The position numbers and the translations under genes are program-made. Below the pieces are notes generated by a model. That model did not search any database and was not told where the DNA came from. It worked only from the letters and a program-made list of their open reading frames with translations. A DNA stretch of 64,000 nt. It comes from Sphingobacteriaceae bacterium. GTDB lineage: Bacteria; Bacteroidota; Bacteroidia; B-17B0; Aurantibacillaceae. Of this stretch, positions 35,521 through 45,095 are shown in pieces (within the stretch, counting starts at the first letter, position 1; each line of letters opens with the position of its first letter). Where the stretch lies: assembly GCA_002319075.1 (NCBI GenBank), contig NVQB01000001.1:930001-994000 (forward strand). The letters run 5' to 3'.

Positions 35521-35553
35521 CAAAAAAAACCGGACATCCTTACGACTTCCGGT
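35521..35553 (-). terminator. Intrinsic terminator of the leu operon
   Basis: Read on the minus strand: ACCGGA ... TCCGGT stem with a 13-base loop, then eight T's (A's at 35522-35529). It lies 34 bases after the leuB stop. Confidence 0.75.
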
Positions 35554-35587
35554 GTTAAAACTGATTGGAGAAATGCCGTAAATGCGA

Positions 35588-36667
35588 CTAAATCATCTCG
35601 TGCATTTCTTCCAACACAAAAGAGGAGATCTTCTCTCCTACTTCACTGGTAGTACAAGAATGTTTGCCCGCTAATTCAGGAGTGAGATACCCCATTTCAA
35701 TAACTTCCTGAACAGCTCTGTTAACCAAAGAACTTTCTACACTCATGCCAAAACTCATATCCAGCATCATAGCAGCCGATAAAATAGAACCAATCGGATT
35801 GGCAATTCCTTTTCCCTTGGCCTGAGGGTAAGAACCATGAATGGGTTCATACATAGCATGCTTACTGCCAATGGAGGCCGAAGGCATTAACCCTAATGAG
35901 CCTCCAATAACAGATGCTTCATCCGTCAAAATATCTCCAAACATGTTTTCGGTTAAAATCACATCAAACTGGCGGGGATTTAAAATCAGTTGCATAGCGG
36001 CATTGTCCACATACATAAAGTCTAAGGCTACCTGAGAATAGTCTTCGGCAATTTCTTTAACGGTTTCACGCCATAAACGTGAGGTCTCTAATACATTGGC
36101 TTTATCTACAAGCGTCACTTTCTTGTGACGTTTTAAAGCTTCTTCAAAAGCAAGTTTTGTGATACGTCTTACTTCTTCTTTGTTATAAGTGCAAAGATCG
36201 TAAGCGCTGTTCCCATCATCTTCACGTCCTTTTTTTCCGAAATAAATGCCGCCGGTTAACTCACGAAATACTGTAAAGTCAACACCTTTAACAATCTCTG
36301 GTTTTAAAGGAACTTTCGATAAAAGCGCATTGTAAGATCGCACCGGACGAATGTTAGCGTACAAACCCAATTCTTTACGCAAGGCTAAGAGTCCTTGTTC
36401 AGGACGAATTTTTGCAGAAGGATCGTGATCGTATTTAGGATCGCCGATAGCGCCCATCAAAACGGCATCCGAATCTTCGCATAATTTTTGAGTTTCGGAA
36501 GGAAAGGGATTTCCTGTAGCATCTATTGCTGCCGCCCCAATGAGCCCGTAATTAAATTCAAAATAATGATTGTACCTTAAAGCAATGGCTTCTAGAACTT
36601 TCACCGCTTCGGCGGTAACTTCAGTACCAATGCCATCTCCCGGCAATACAGCAATTCTTTTTTTCAT
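35588..36667 (-). CDS. leuB: 3-isopropylmalate dehydrogenase
   Basis: A 359-residue NAD-dependent enzyme that oxidises and decarboxylates 3-isopropylmalate in leucine synthesis. Motifs: VLPGDGIGTEVTAEAVKVL at the start, RPVRSYNALLSKVPLKPE, FTVFRELTGGIYFGKKG with the substrate-binding residues, LTENMFGDILTDEASVIGGS with the metal-binding Asp residues, and the closing EPIHGSYPQAKGKGIANP. Full length. It is the last gene of leuACDB, 216 bases after leuD; that gap holds short palindromic repeats. Confidence 0.96.
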   Translation of the reverse strand: MKKRIAVLPGDGIGTEVTAEAVKVLEAIALRYNHYFEFNYGLIGAAAIDATGNPFPSETQKLCEDSDAVLMGAIGDPKYDHDPSAKIRPEQGLLALRKELGLYANIRPVRSYNALLSKVPLKPEIVKGVDFTVFRELTGGIYFGKKGREDDGNSAYDLCTYNKEEVRRITKLAFEEALKRHKKVTLVDKANVLETSRLWRETVKEIAEDYSQVALDFMYVDNAAMQLILNPRQFDVILTENMFGDILTDEASVIGGSLGLMPSASIGSKHAMYEPIHGSYPQAKGKGIANPIGSILSAAMMLDMSFGMSVESSLVNRAVQEVIEMGYLTPELAGKHSCTTSEVGEKISSFVLEEMHEMI

Positions 36668-36801
36668 GGTAATTTTATTATAAAGTGTATATATTTCAAA
36701 AACATTTTCTTAAAAAAAGTCCCATCTGAAAACGTTCCATCGGGCAGGGCAAAAGAGTTAAACCTCTTTTGAGCCAGCTTTGTGTTGAGTCGAGATGCAA
36801 C

Positions 36802-36851
36802 CACATTTCAAAAAATGTCACATTTCAAAAAATGTCACATTTCAAAAATGT
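36802..36851. repeat. Three tandem copies of a 16-17-bp palindromic unit
   Basis: CACATTTCAAAAAATGT occurs twice (36802-36818, 36819-36835) and once with one A fewer (36836-36851). Each unit is itself a small palindrome (ACATTT / AAATGT). It lies between leuD and leuB, next to the larger inverted repeat. Confidence 0.8.
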
Positions 36852-36855
36852 CACA

Positions 36856-36907
36856 TCGAGCGTAGTCGAGATGTGGACTTAAATCAGTCGTTATCGACTA
36901 CGCTCGA
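36856..36907. repeat. 14-bp inverted repeat overlapping the 3' end of leuD
   Basis: TCGAGCGTAGTCGA (36856-36869) and its exact reverse complement TCGACTACGCTCGA (36894-36907), 24 bases apart. Similar TCGA-CTGCGCTCGA words are common intergenic repeats in Bacteroidota genomes, from memory. The right arm is inside leuD and codes for part of its last residues. Without T-run it is not a standard terminator. Confidence 0.75.
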
Positions 36908-37552
36908 ACTAACATCGGACCTAAGTTTTAATGACCGCTCATTTGATTCATTTAACAGGCGTAAATATTGACTTGTTTTCTCATAAAACTCAATTTCTTT
37001 CTTCATGCTCAATAAAAAATCAATATCATCATAGCCTTCCATCAAACAGGTTTTTTTATGAAGGGGAATGGAAAAAAATTCTTTCCTACCCAGCTCCGGA
37101 ATCTCAATAACCTGCTCTTTAAGATTCACATGGATCACAGTTTCTTTGTTCTTTTCTATAGCTCTAAAAATATCCGTCAGAAAATCATCTGTTACCTGAA
37201 CAGGCAAAACATTCGTATTTAACGCGTTATTTTTAAAAATATCCGCAAAAAAACTGGATACTACCACACGAAATCCATAGTCGTGTAAAGCCCAGGCCGC
37301 ATGCTCACGGCTACTCCCACATCCAAAATTCTTTCCCGCCACAAGAATTTTAGAATCTTTATCTGCACTATTTAATATGAAATCAGGATTTGGATCACCG
37401 TTAGAATCGTAACGCCAGTCTCTGAATAAATTTTCTCCAAAACCTGTTTTTGTAGTTGCTTTTAAAAAACGAGCGGGAATAATTTGATCCGTGTCTACAT
37501 TCTCAGCAGGAAGAGGAACACCCGTAGAACTTATATTTATAAATTTTTCCAT
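36884..37552 (-). CDS. leuD: 3-isopropylmalate dehydratase small subunit
   Basis: A 222-residue subunit that with LeuC isomerises 2- to 3-isopropylmalate. It shows PLPAENVDTDQIIPARFLK near residue 14, GKNFGCGSSREHAAWAL near 72, and NTNVLPVQV. Typical LeuD is close to 200 residues. Here the last ~10 residues (SSSVVDND and neighbours) are encoded by an intergenic-type inverted repeat (36894-36907), so the natural end was probably replaced by the repeat insertion. The catalytic part is intact. It starts three bases after leuC. Confidence 0.93.
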   Translation of the reverse strand: MEKFINISSTGVPLPAENVDTDQIIPARFLKATTKTGFGENLFRDWRYDSNGDPNPDFILNSADKDSKILVAGKNFGCGSSREHAAWALHDYGFRVVVSSFFADIFKNNALNTNVLPVQVTDDFLTDIFRAIEKNKETVIHVNLKEQVIEIPELGRKEFFSIPLHKKTCLMEGYDDIDFLLSMKKEIEFYEKTSQYLRLLNESNERSLKLRSDVSSSVVDND

Positions 37553-37555
37553 AGT

Positions 37556-38941
37556 TTAATTTAGAAAATTCCGAACATCGGTAATTTGTCCGCTCACCGC
37601 TGCAGCAGCCGCCATTAAAGGACTAGCAAGCAAAGTCCTTGATCCTGGCCCTTGCCGGCCTTCAAAATTTCTGTTAGAGGTAGACACACAATATTCGCCC
37701 TCCGGAATTTTATCCTCATTCATGGCAAGACAAGCAGAACATCCCGGTTCACGTAAAGTAAATCCCGCTTCCTGTAAAACCGTATCAATTCCCTCTAACC
37801 TGGCCTGCATTAAAACACGTTGCGAACCCGGAACAATCAAAACATTTACATCTTTATGTTTTTGTTTTCCTTTCACATAGGCAGCAACGGTCCTGAGATC
37901 TTCTATGCGCGAATTGGTGCAACTTCCAATAAATACCCACTTAATTTTTTTTCCTATCAGCGATTCCTCTTTTTCAAATCCCATGTAAGTAAGGGCTTTC
38001 TTAAAAGATTCATCTGTATGGGAAGGAATAGCCTGGTTGATGCTGATTCCCATACCCGGATTTGTACCATAAGTAATCATTGGTCCGATATCTTCCGCCC
38101 TAAAGGAAACTACCGAATCATAAACCGCATCTTTATCAGAGAACAATGTCTTCCAATAAACCAGAGCTTCTTCCCATTTCGTTTTTTTGGGCGCAAATTG
38201 ACGCCCATGTATGTAATCAAAAGTTTTTTCATCAGGAGCTATAAGTCCGCCCCGTGCACCCATCTCTATGCTCATGTTACAAACGGTCATGCGTTCTTCC
38301 ATGCTCAATGCAGAAATTGCCTCGCCGCAGTATTCCACAAAATAACCTGTTGCGCCACTGGATGTTAGTTCAGAAATAATATAGAGAATAAGATCTTTTG
38401 CACCTACACCTTTTTCAAGCTTGCCACTGATCTCTATTTTCATTTGTTTGGGTTTGGTTTGTAACAGACATTGTGTGGTTAAAACCTGCTCTACTTCGCT
38501 CGTACCTATTCCAAAAGCAATAGTTCCAAACGCGCCATGTGTAGAGGTATGACTATCGCCGCAAACCATAGTCATGCCCGGCAAGGTGATTCCTAATTCG
38601 GGAGCAATAACATGCACAATGCCTTGCAAAAAATGTCCGAGTCCAAAACATTCGAGTCCAAATTCATCACAATTGTCTTCGAGTGTTTTTAATTGTTTGG
38701 CAGAAATGGCATCCTTAATGGGAAGGTGTTGATCTATGGTAGGAACGTTATGATCAGCTGTCACCATGGTGTTAGCTCTCCTGAAAACCGGCACCTTTCT
38801 TTTACGCAGGCCATCAAAAGCTTGCGGACTCGTTACCTCATGCACCAGGTGTTTGTCGATATACAACATGTCAGGCCCGTCTTTTAAAGAAGTCACCACA
38901 TGCGATTCCCATATTTTATCGAATAACGTTTTCCCGGTCAT
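37556..38941 (-). CDS. leuC: 3-isopropylmalate dehydratase large subunit
   Basis: A 461-residue aconitase-family subunit carrying the 4Fe-4S cluster. Ligand cysteines are in [14 protein letters not shown] (near residue 345) and GCSACLAMN (near 405). [26 protein letters not shown] near 128 and the closing [22 protein letters not shown] are diagnostic. Its start overlaps the end of leuA by 26 bases, indicating translational coupling. Confidence 0.96.
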   Translation of the reverse strand: MTGKTLFDKIWESHVVTSLKDGPDMLYIDKHLVHEVTSPQAFDGLRKRKVPVFRRANTMVTADHNVPTIDQHLPIKDAISAKQLKTLEDNCDEFGLECFGLGHFLQGIVHVIAPELGITLPGMTMVCGDSHTSTHGAFGTIAFGIGTSEVEQVLTTQCLLQTKPKQMKIEISGKLEKGVGAKDLILYIISELTSSGATGYFVEYCGEAISALSMEERMTVCNMSIEMGARGGLIAPDEKTFDYIHGRQFAPKKTKWEEALVYWKTLFSDKDAVYDSVVSFRAEDIGPMITYGTNPGMGISINQAIPSHTDESFKKALTYMGFEKEESLIGKKIKWVFIGSCTNSRIEDLRTVAAYVKGKQKHKDVNVLIVPGSQRVLMQARLEGIDTVLQEAGFTLREPGCSACLAMNEDKIPEGEYCVSTSNRNFEGRQGPGSRTLLASPLMAAAAAVSGQITDVRNFLN

Positions 38942-40106
38942 AGCTTGCTTCGTGTTTTATTTTAGAGTCTTCCATTAATTTTGCAAGGTCTTCATCTTCT
39001 ACCTGCTTTAATTTATCCGCTTCTACTAAAAAGTAAGCATAGGCTTCATTAAGTTCTGCTTTATTCAGTAAGTAACCAAGCGCTTCCAGTCTGTGCTTAA
39101 GCGCTGCACGACCGCTGCGGGCAGTCAACACAATTTTTGATTTATCAACTCCAACATCCTTTGGATCAATGATCTCGTAAGTTTCACGGTGTTTTAAGAA
39201 GCCATCCTGGTGAATACCGGACGAATGCGAGAAAGCATTTTTACCAACAATGGCTTTGTGTGGTTGCACATTAAATTTCATCAGGCGCGATACCAAACGG
39301 CTTAAACCATATATTTTTTTAGAATTGACACTGGTCTGCATATCCAGCTCCTTATGACTTTGAAGGATCATAACAATTTCTTCGAGGGCAGTATTTCCAG
39401 CTCTTTCACCAATACCATTTACAGTACATTCAATTTGCCGCGCCCCGTTAATTACTCCGGACATAGAATTTGCTGTTGCCAATCCTAGATCGTTGTGACA
39501 ATGGCAGGAGATAATAACATTGTGAATACCTTTTACATTCTCCTGTAAAAATTTAATCTTGGCACCGTATTCGTCAGGCAAACAATAACCGGTTGTATCG
39601 GGAATATTCACAACAGTAGCTCCGGCCGCAATAGCTTTCTCAATCATCACCGCCAGAAAATGAATATCTGCACGGCCTGCATCTTCAGCATAAAACTCCA
39701 CATCTTCAACATAAGATTTTGCGTGTTTAACTGCCGCTACAGCTTGCTCGAGCACCTGCTCTCTGGTGCTGTTAAATTTATGAAGGATGTGAACATCCGA
39801 ACTTCCTATGCCGGTATGGATACGCTTGTTTTTCGCGTACTTAAGCGCTTCTGCTGCACAATCAATATCACTCTTTATAGCACGCGATAAGGCGCACACT
39901 GTAGGATATTTAAGAGCCTTTGAAATTTCGGTTACCGATTTAAAATCACCCGGACTAGAAATGGGGAAACCCGCCTCGATGATATCGACTCCCATTTCTT
40001 CCAGCGCGAGAGCAATTCTTACTTTTTCGTCTGTATTGAGTTGACAACCGGGTACCTGTTCTCCATCTCTTAAGGTTGTATCGAAAATGTAAATTTTTTG
40101 ACTCAT
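38916..40106 (-). CDS. leuA: 2-isopropylmalate synthase, short form
   Basis: A 396-residue enzyme from the ATG at 40106; the more upstream Met at 40136 lies in the promoter. It condenses acetyl-CoA with 2-ketoisovalerate, the committed step of leucine synthesis. [13 protein letters not shown] at residues 8-20 holds the metal/substrate residues; [15 protein letters not shown] near 200 and [17 protein letters not shown] near 230 are family signatures. The C-terminal LeuA regulatory domain, which binds leucine in the ~510-residue enzymes, is absent: the protein ends after the linker helices. Short forms exist in this phylum, so this is a subtype rather than damage; feedback control may differ. 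Confidence 0.9.
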   Translation of the reverse strand: MSQKIYIFDTTLRDGEQVPGCQLNTDEKVRIALALEEMGVDIIEAGFPISSPGDFKSVTEISKALKYPTVCALSRAIKSDIDCAAEALKYAKNKRIHTGIGSSDVHILHKFNSTREQVLEQAVAAVKHAKSYVEDVEFYAEDAGRADIHFLAVMIEKAIAAGATVVNIPDTTGYCLPDEYGAKIKFLQENVKGIHNVIISCHCHNDLGLATANSMSGVINGARQIECTVNGIGERAGNTALEEIVMILQSHKELDMQTSVNSKKIYGLSRLVSRLMKFNVQPHKAIVGKNAFSHSSGIHQDGFLKHRETYEIIDPKDVGVDKSKIVLTARSGRAALKHRLEALGYLLNKAELNEAYAYFLVEADKLKQVEDEDLAKLMEDSKIKHEASYDRENVIR

Positions 40107-40133
40107 GGAGAAAGAAATTTTATAGTATGACTG

Positions 40134-40165
40134 CAAATCTAATTTAAGCGTAAGGCTACGTCAAA
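40134..40165 (-). promoter_or_regulatory. Bacteroidota-type promoter of the leu operon
   Basis: On the minus strand TTTG (40162-40165), 20 bases, TAGATTTG (40134-40141). Predicted start near 40127, about 21 bases before leuA. So short a leader leaves no room for an attenuator. Confidence 0.65.
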
Positions 40166-40260
40166 CACATTTCATTTTTCGATACGAAGTTCAAAAAACA
40201 TTTATTTTCATAAAATAGCCCAAATAGCCTATATTTACGCGAAAATATGAACTTTCAAAT

Positions 40261-41838
40261 ATGATATCTAACGTCATTTCCGCGGAACTTCACCAACTTA
40301 TTCATGCTTTATCAAAAAGTGAGAAACGCTTCTTTAAAATTTATGCTTCGCGTTTTGAAGGCAGCGCTTCCAAAAAATACCTCAACTTATTTGATGTTAT
40401 AGAAAAACAAAAAGTTTACGATGAAGAACTTATTTTAAAAAAGAATAAACTCTTTACAAAAAAACAGTTTCCGAATTTAAAAGTGCATCTCTATAACCAG
40501 GTCTTAAAGGCCTTGAGTATTGTGAGTGCCAATAGTAGTACGGATATAAAACTGCATTACCAGATTGGCCAGGCACAGCTGCTCTACAATAAGTGTCTTT
40601 ATCATCAAAGCATGAAGATTTTGGAGAAAGCCAAAAAAACAGCCACCGAAAATGATAGAACTATTTTATTACTCGACATTCTCGAACTTGAAAAAATGAT
40701 CATGATCCATACCGTGTCTACACGCACCCAGCAAAGGATTGACGTTATTACTTCTGAGTCGAGCCAGGCCAGCAGCAGCGTTCGAAGGACGGACACTTTC
40801 TCAAATCTTTCCCTAAAGATGAACGCTTTTTATATGAACATTGGCTTTGTGCGGAATAGAAATGACTATGCCCGTGTGAGGCAATTTTTCTTCGACTCCC
40901 TTCCTGCTTATAAAGAGAATAAATTATCTTTTCACGACAAGCTCTATTTGTATTACAGTTACACCGGCTATTTCTTTTTCATTAACGATTTTCAAAAAGG
41001 GTATTTCTACGCCAAACGTATGGTTGACCTGTTTGAAGAACACCAGAACCTTATTCCCAACAAGATTGAGATGTACATCAAATCCATCAACAATCTTTTA
41101 GTAGCACAGAATAAACTGTTTTTGTATTCTGAATTTACAGAGACCAAAAAAAAGCTGGTGGCCATTAAACGCTACCCCGCAAAGCTTCTAAACGAGAACA
41201 TCAATCTCAATTTATTCAAAGCCATCTACATTCACGAGATCAACCGCCATTTTATGATGGGAGAATTCAGAAGTGGAACGCGCATTGTAAGCCGACTTGA
41301 ATCTGAGCTAAATCGTTTTTTACCTAAGCTCGATCGTCACACGGTGCTTATACTTTATTATAAAATCGCTTGTCTCTATTTTGGAAGTTCCAATTATACA
41401 CAATCTTTAAAATGGCTGAATAAAATTCTGAACACCCGCGAAGATGGTTTGCGTGAAGACTTGTATTCTGCCTCCCGCATCATTTCATTGATCTGTCACT
41501 TCGAAGCCGGAAACATTGAGTTACTTGACTATAGCATCCGTTCTACTTACCGCTTCTTATTAAAAAAAGGGCACTTAAATAAATACCAGCAATTTATCAT
41601 GAAATTCTTAAAAGAATTGAGCGAAGTAACACCCCGTTCTTTGAACAAAAAATTTGCCGCGTTATTAGAAGAACTAAAACCTTTGGAACTTCATCCTTAT
41701 GAGCGCAGGCAGTTTTTGTATTTCGACATAATCTCCTGGCTGGAAAGTAAATTAAAAAACAAAGCCGTAGAGCTTATCATTAAAGAGAAATTCAGAAAAC
41801 AACTCGCAGCGAAGGAGAATAGCATCACGGTCTCTTAA
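40261..41838 (+). CDS. Large hypothetical protein, helical-repeat type
   Basis: A 525-residue soluble protein, mostly alpha-helical, rich in Lys, Leu and aromatic residues. The N-terminus (HQLIHALSKSEKRFFKIYAS) is followed by paired helices that look like degenerate TPR units (KCLYHQSMKILEKAKKTA near 115; YTQSLKWLNKILNTREDG near 380). Similar hypothetical proteins occur across Bacteroidota, but no function is known to me. It is divergent from leuA; regulatory linkage is not implied. Confidence 0.8.
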   Translation: MISNVISAELHQLIHALSKSEKRFFKIYASRFEGSASKKYLNLFDVIEKQKVYDEELILKKNKLFTKKQFPNLKVHLYNQVLKALSIVSANSSTDIKLHYQIGQAQLLYNKCLYHQSMKILEKAKKTATENDRTILLLDILELEKMIMIHTVSTRTQQRIDVITSESSQASSSVRRTDTFSNLSLKMNAFYMNIGFVRNRNDYARVRQFFFDSLPAYKENKLSFHDKLYLYYSYTGYFFFINDFQKGYFYAKRMVDLFEEHQNLIPNKIEMYIKSINNLLVAQNKLFLYSEFTETKKKLVAIKRYPAKLLNENINLNLFKAIYIHEINRHFMMGEFRSGTRIVSRLESELNRFLPKLDRHTVLILYYKIACLYFGSSNYTQSLKWLNKILNTREDGLREDLYSASRIISLICHFEAGNIELLDYSIRSTYRFLLKKGHLNKYQQFIMKFLKELSEVTPRSLNKKFAALLEELKPLELHPYERRQFLYFDIISWLESKLKNKAVELIIKEKFRKQLAAKENSITVS

Positions 41839-41979
41839 AAATCAGTGTCAATTCAAATTACAAAATAATAACATTGTTCTTTCCTGTTTTCTGTATTTTT
41901 GCGGGACCAGAATTTTGTACAGACAACTTGGCGAATCATGTCACAACCAGAATAATTTTTACATCTAACACAAAAACAT

Positions 41980-43023
41980 ATGACAACAGCAAAAGGATAC
42001 GCTGCAAATAGCGCCACCACACCACTCGGACCATTTACATTTGAAAGAAGAGAAGTCGGACCAAAAGACGTTCAGTTTGATATTTTATATTGTGGCGTTT
42101 GTCACTCCGATTTACACGTAGCAAAAAATGAATGGGGCGGAACCGTTTTTCCTGTCGTACCAGGACATGAATTGGTAGGACGCGTTACCAAAGTTGGGAA
42201 GGATGTGAAAAAATTTAAAGTCGGAGATCTTGCCGGAGTAGGCTGTCTTGTTGACTCCTGCCGCGATTGCGACAATTGTAAAAAAGGTCTCGAACAATTT
42301 TGCCGGAATGGTTCTACCGGCACTTATAACGGAAAAGATAAAATAAGTGGCGGCGTTACCTATGGCGGCTACTCCAACCAGATTGTCACCACAGAAGACT
42401 TTGTATTGAAAGTTTCCGAAAAATTACCGCTTGCCGGAGTTGCGCCCTTATTGTGCGCTGGCATCACTACCTATTCTCCCCTTCGTCACTGGAAAGTTGG
42501 AAAAGGTCATAAAGTAGCTGTAGTAGGCCTTGGCGGACTCGGGCACATGGCCGTGAAGTTTGCGGCATCCTTCGGCGCAGAAGTAACTATGTTAAGTACC
42601 TCGCCATCTAAAGAAGAAGATGCGCGCCATCTGGGAGCTCACCATTTCGCATTGACCAAAGATGCAGATCAGGTAAAAGCACTTACCGGGAAATTTGATT
42701 TCATTATTGACACTGTTTCTGCACCGCATAACTACAACCAGTATCTTGCTATGTTAGATACAGATGGCGTAATGATTTGTGTTGGCGCCCCTCCTACTCC
42801 ATCCGAAATTATGGCCTTCAGTTTAATTGGTGGACGTAAAAGTCTTGCCGGTTCTTTAATTGGAGGTCTGCCTGAAACACAAGAGATGCTCGACTATTGC
42901 GCAGAACATAACATTGTTTCAGAAGTAGAGGTTATTCCGATGGATTATATCAATACGGCCTACGAACGTATGCTGGCCAGCGATGTAAAGTACCGTTTTG
43001 TAATTGATATGGCTACTATTTAA
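41980..43023 (+). CDS. Zinc-dependent NAD(P) alcohol dehydrogenase (YahK/cinnamyl type)
   Basis: A 347-residue medium-chain dehydrogenase. Catalytic zinc: CGVCHSDLH (Cys near 38) and GHELVGRV. Structural zinc: four Cys in CLVDSCRDCDNCKKGLEQFC near 88-107. Cofactor motif VAVVGLGGLGHMAVKFA near 176. The family reduces aldehydes to alcohols with NADPH. A TATTTTTG -7 element lies at 41894-41901. It is closed by a strong terminator. Confidence 0.93.
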   Translation: MTTAKGYAANSATTPLGPFTFERREVGPKDVQFDILYCGVCHSDLHVAKNEWGGTVFPVVPGHELVGRVTKVGKDVKKFKVGDLAGVGCLVDSCRDCDNCKKGLEQFCRNGSTGTYNGKDKISGGVTYGGYSNQIVTTEDFVLKVSEKLPLAGVAPLLCAGITTYSPLRHWKVGKGHKVAVVGLGGLGHMAVKFAASFGAEVTMLSTSPSKEEDARHLGAHHFALTKDADQVKALTGKFDFIIDTVSAPHNYNQYLAMLDTDGVMICVGAPPTPSEIMAFSLIGGRKSLAGSLIGGLPETQEMLDYCAEHNIVSEVEVIPMDYINTAYERMLASDVKYRFVIDMATI

Positions 43024-43048
43024 AATCAGTTCGTTCATGAAAAAAAAT

Positions 43049-43074
43049 GCCCTGCTTTGCGGGGCTTTTTTTTT
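43049..43074 (+). terminator. Intrinsic terminator of the alcohol dehydrogenase gene
   Basis: GCCCTGC-TTT-GCGGGGC stem (one T-G pair) followed by nine T's. Confidence 0.9.
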
Positions 43075-43172
43075 ACCTATTTTCTCTACCACCAATCATA
43101 AATCAGAAGAGCAGAGAAATGAAAACACTTCCAGGGCAAGTGACCTTGAGTCGCTGATGCTTTATATGAATT

Positions 43173-43350
43173 AAAACACATAGAAATATAGGAGGGATAG
43201 AACACCTCGGATGCATAAAAGAGCACAGGGGAAATTCTTCACTTTGCGAAATATTTTTGTGAGAACACATGTTTCGCTTGCGAAAGACTCTGTTAACCAA
43301 ATAAGCACGCAGTAGATCCATCTATGTCCGTTATGTTCCTGTGTGTTTTT
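43173..43350. repeat. Diverged, shorter copy of the 240-bp intergenic repeat
   Basis: Matches the tandem pair at 32.0-32.5 kb at the left end (AAAACACATAGAAATATAGG / GGGATAGAA), in the core ATGTTTCGC-TT-GCGAAA (43269-43285) and in AATAAGCA ... ATCTATG, and ends with TTCCTGTGTGTTTT, complementary to its left end with few mismatches. About 60 bases of the left half are missing or unrelated. It lies in an 880-base non-coding region (43024-43903) otherwise without recognisable genes. Confidence 0.65.
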
Positions 43351-43375
43351 TTCTGAACACAGAGTAGCTTAACGT

Positions 43376-43903
43376 TTTCAAAAAACTGCTTTTAATCTTC
43401 AACGGAGAAATGAAAACTTTGACCCGACATGTGACCTTTCGGAGCTAATTATTTTTTATTAGATCTTATTTATTTCGGATTATTACTCTTTCACGGATCA
43501 CTCGTAGTAATTTTTCAATTTTATTTCCTGAACACTTTATCAAAATGCCGAACGCTTTTTCCCACTTTTTATTGTCCGCAAAATTCTACACTGTTTAATT
43601 AACTACTCTTTGCATCGTCAAAGTATTGATTTATAGACGTTTTGAAAATTACAAACGGTTGAAAACTATTTTTAGCCCCGAGACTGTTAAAAAGCTTGAC
43701 TTTCGATTGCGTAAGAGGTAATTTAGACATGCTCTTTAAAAACCCGGAATAAGATTTTGTTAACTAACTAAACACATTTTTAAGTTCCGGGTTTTAAAAG
43801 AGACAATCTTCGCCTTTAGGCAACTCCCAAAATAATTGAATTCTATCACCCTGCATCTTAAGAAGCATTACCTTTAAGAATACTACATGATTTTAATAAA
43901 ATA
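43376..43903. other. Long A/T-rich intergenic region
   Basis: No gene is supported. Besides the 18-bp inverted repeat listed separately, a 12-mer AGAAATGAAAAC (43405-43416) repeats one found at 43115-43126 on the other side of the repeat copy, each followed after about 12 bases by GTGACCTT. Nothing else was seen. Confidence 0.4.
43732..43802. repeat. 18-bp imperfect inverted repeat with 35-base loop
   Basis: CTCTTTAAAAACCCGGAA (43732-43749) and TTCCGGGTTTTAAAAGAG (43785-43802) are complementary at 17 of 18 positions. No T-run on either side. It could be a cruciform, an RNA hairpin or a very small non-autonomous element; 101 bases separate it from the next gene. Confidence 0.6.
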
Positions 43904-44551
43904 ATGGATGAGACAACGCTGATACTTGATCTGGATGATACTATTTTTAAAACAAGATCATTAGACCCAAAACCTTTTCAAGCTTTTTTTGACCGGCTTC
44001 AATTCAACTTACGAAAAGAAACTTCACAGGAAAAAGTCGATCTCGTTTTAGAAGAGATCTGGCAAAGGCCCTGGGACAGCGTAATTACCAGGCATGGATT
44101 ACCAATGGAACCACTTTTAGATGCAATAAGTGTTTTGGAAACACTCAAGCTGGATTTAACCATTGCTCCATACCCGGATTATGTGTTTTTAAAAAACCTT
44201 AACTGCCCGAAATTTTTGGTTACCACCAGTTTAACTTCTCTACAGGAAATAAAAATTAAAGCTTTGAATATAGAGCAGGATTTTGAAAAAATTTTCATTA
44301 ACGACACTTTTAAAAGGAAAGAAACCAAATTGAGCATCTTTAAAGATTTGTCAATTACCTATGGTTTAAATCCCGCCCGGACTTTTGTGATTGGTGACAA
44401 TGCTTCTTCGGAAATAGCTGCGGGCAACGCGTTAAATTTTAAAACCGTCCAGATTTTGAGAGAAGGTGTGGAGAAAGGTGTAAATGCAAATTATTACATA
44501 CATTCTTTTGAAGAACTGGAACAAATTTTAAATACAGAACCAAGCGCCTGA
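43904..44551 (+). CDS. HAD-family hydrolase
   Basis: A 215-residue cytosolic hydrolase. Motif I is LILDLDDTIF (nucleophile Asp and +2 Asp near residues 9-11), motif II TTSL near 105, motif IV VIGDNASSEIAAGNAL near 163. Cap type is helical (subfamily I). It is probably a phosphatase of a small metabolite; substrate unknown. Confidence 0.8.
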   Translation: MDETTLILDLDDTIFKTRSLDPKPFQAFFDRLQFNLRKETSQEKVDLVLEEIWQRPWDSVITRHGLPMEPLLDAISVLETLKLDLTIAPYPDYVFLKNLNCPKFLVTTSLTSLQEIKIKALNIEQDFEKIFINDTFKRKETKLSIFKDLSITYGLNPARTFVIGDNASSEIAAGNALNFKTVQILREGVEKGVNANYYIHSFEELEQILNTEPSA

Positions 44552-44639
44552 TTCGTAACAACACGAGCGGCAACAAAGCCACGATAGAGTCAACACTTTA
44601 GCAAACAACAAGGTCTAATAAATCGTATCTTTATTTAAC

Positions 44640-45095
44640 ATGAGAACCAACATCTTAGCCCTGTTCTTTTTCCTGGCTTTTTTTATCAGGGCTCAAACAC
44701 CAGATTCTATCGCCGGAACTTATACAGAAGTCCCTATGCAAGTTCCCGATGCTACAACTTCAACCGTTGTTACTTCCTGGCATTTTGGTGCCTTTCCTGA
44801 TCCACAGAAAATTTCCTGCGAACTAACCCTTACTGAAAATAAGTACGCCAGCCGTTATACAAAATACTACGTTATGGGAATGAAATACAGGGAATACGGC
44901 AAATGGAAACTGAAAGGAGATACGCTTGTTATAACCCTCACTAAATCGTCTTGTAATATTATAACGGTTGAAAAGGAAAAGTCTGACAACATTCAAACAT
45001 TTCCAAAACCCAGAGTTCATTATTATGTCTGGAAAGATGACCTTCTCGTAGAGCTTGTGGAAGAAGGATGGGCGAATTTTCGTAAAAAGAATTAA
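44640..45095 (+). CDS. Exported hypothetical protein
   Basis: A 151-residue protein with signal peptide MRTNILALFFFLAFFIRAQ (cleavage after Ala18). The mature part is beta-rich, with YREYGKWKLKGDTLVITLTK, a lipocalin-like pattern often seen in small exported Bacteroidota proteins. Function unknown. Its stop codon overlaps that of the convergent gene. Confidence 0.7.
   Translation: MRTNILALFFFLAFFIRAQTPDSIAGTYTEVPMQVPDATTSTVVTSWHFGAFPDPQKISCELTLTENKYASRYTKYYVMGMKYREYGKWKLKGDTLVITLTKSSCNIITVEKEKSDNIQTFPKPRVHYYVWKDDLLVELVEEGWANFRKKN

Noticed and set aside
37820-38368. 182-codon plus-strand frame inside leuC
   Set aside because: It is antisense to a clear, full-length enzyme gene and has no protein-like motif.
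40107-40136. Longer N-terminus for LeuA
   Set aside because: It would begin inside the TAGATTTG promoter element; the family N-terminus starts at the ATG at 40106.
43103-43321. 72-codon minus-strand frame
   Set aside because: It lies across the intergenic repeat copy and shows no protein-like features.
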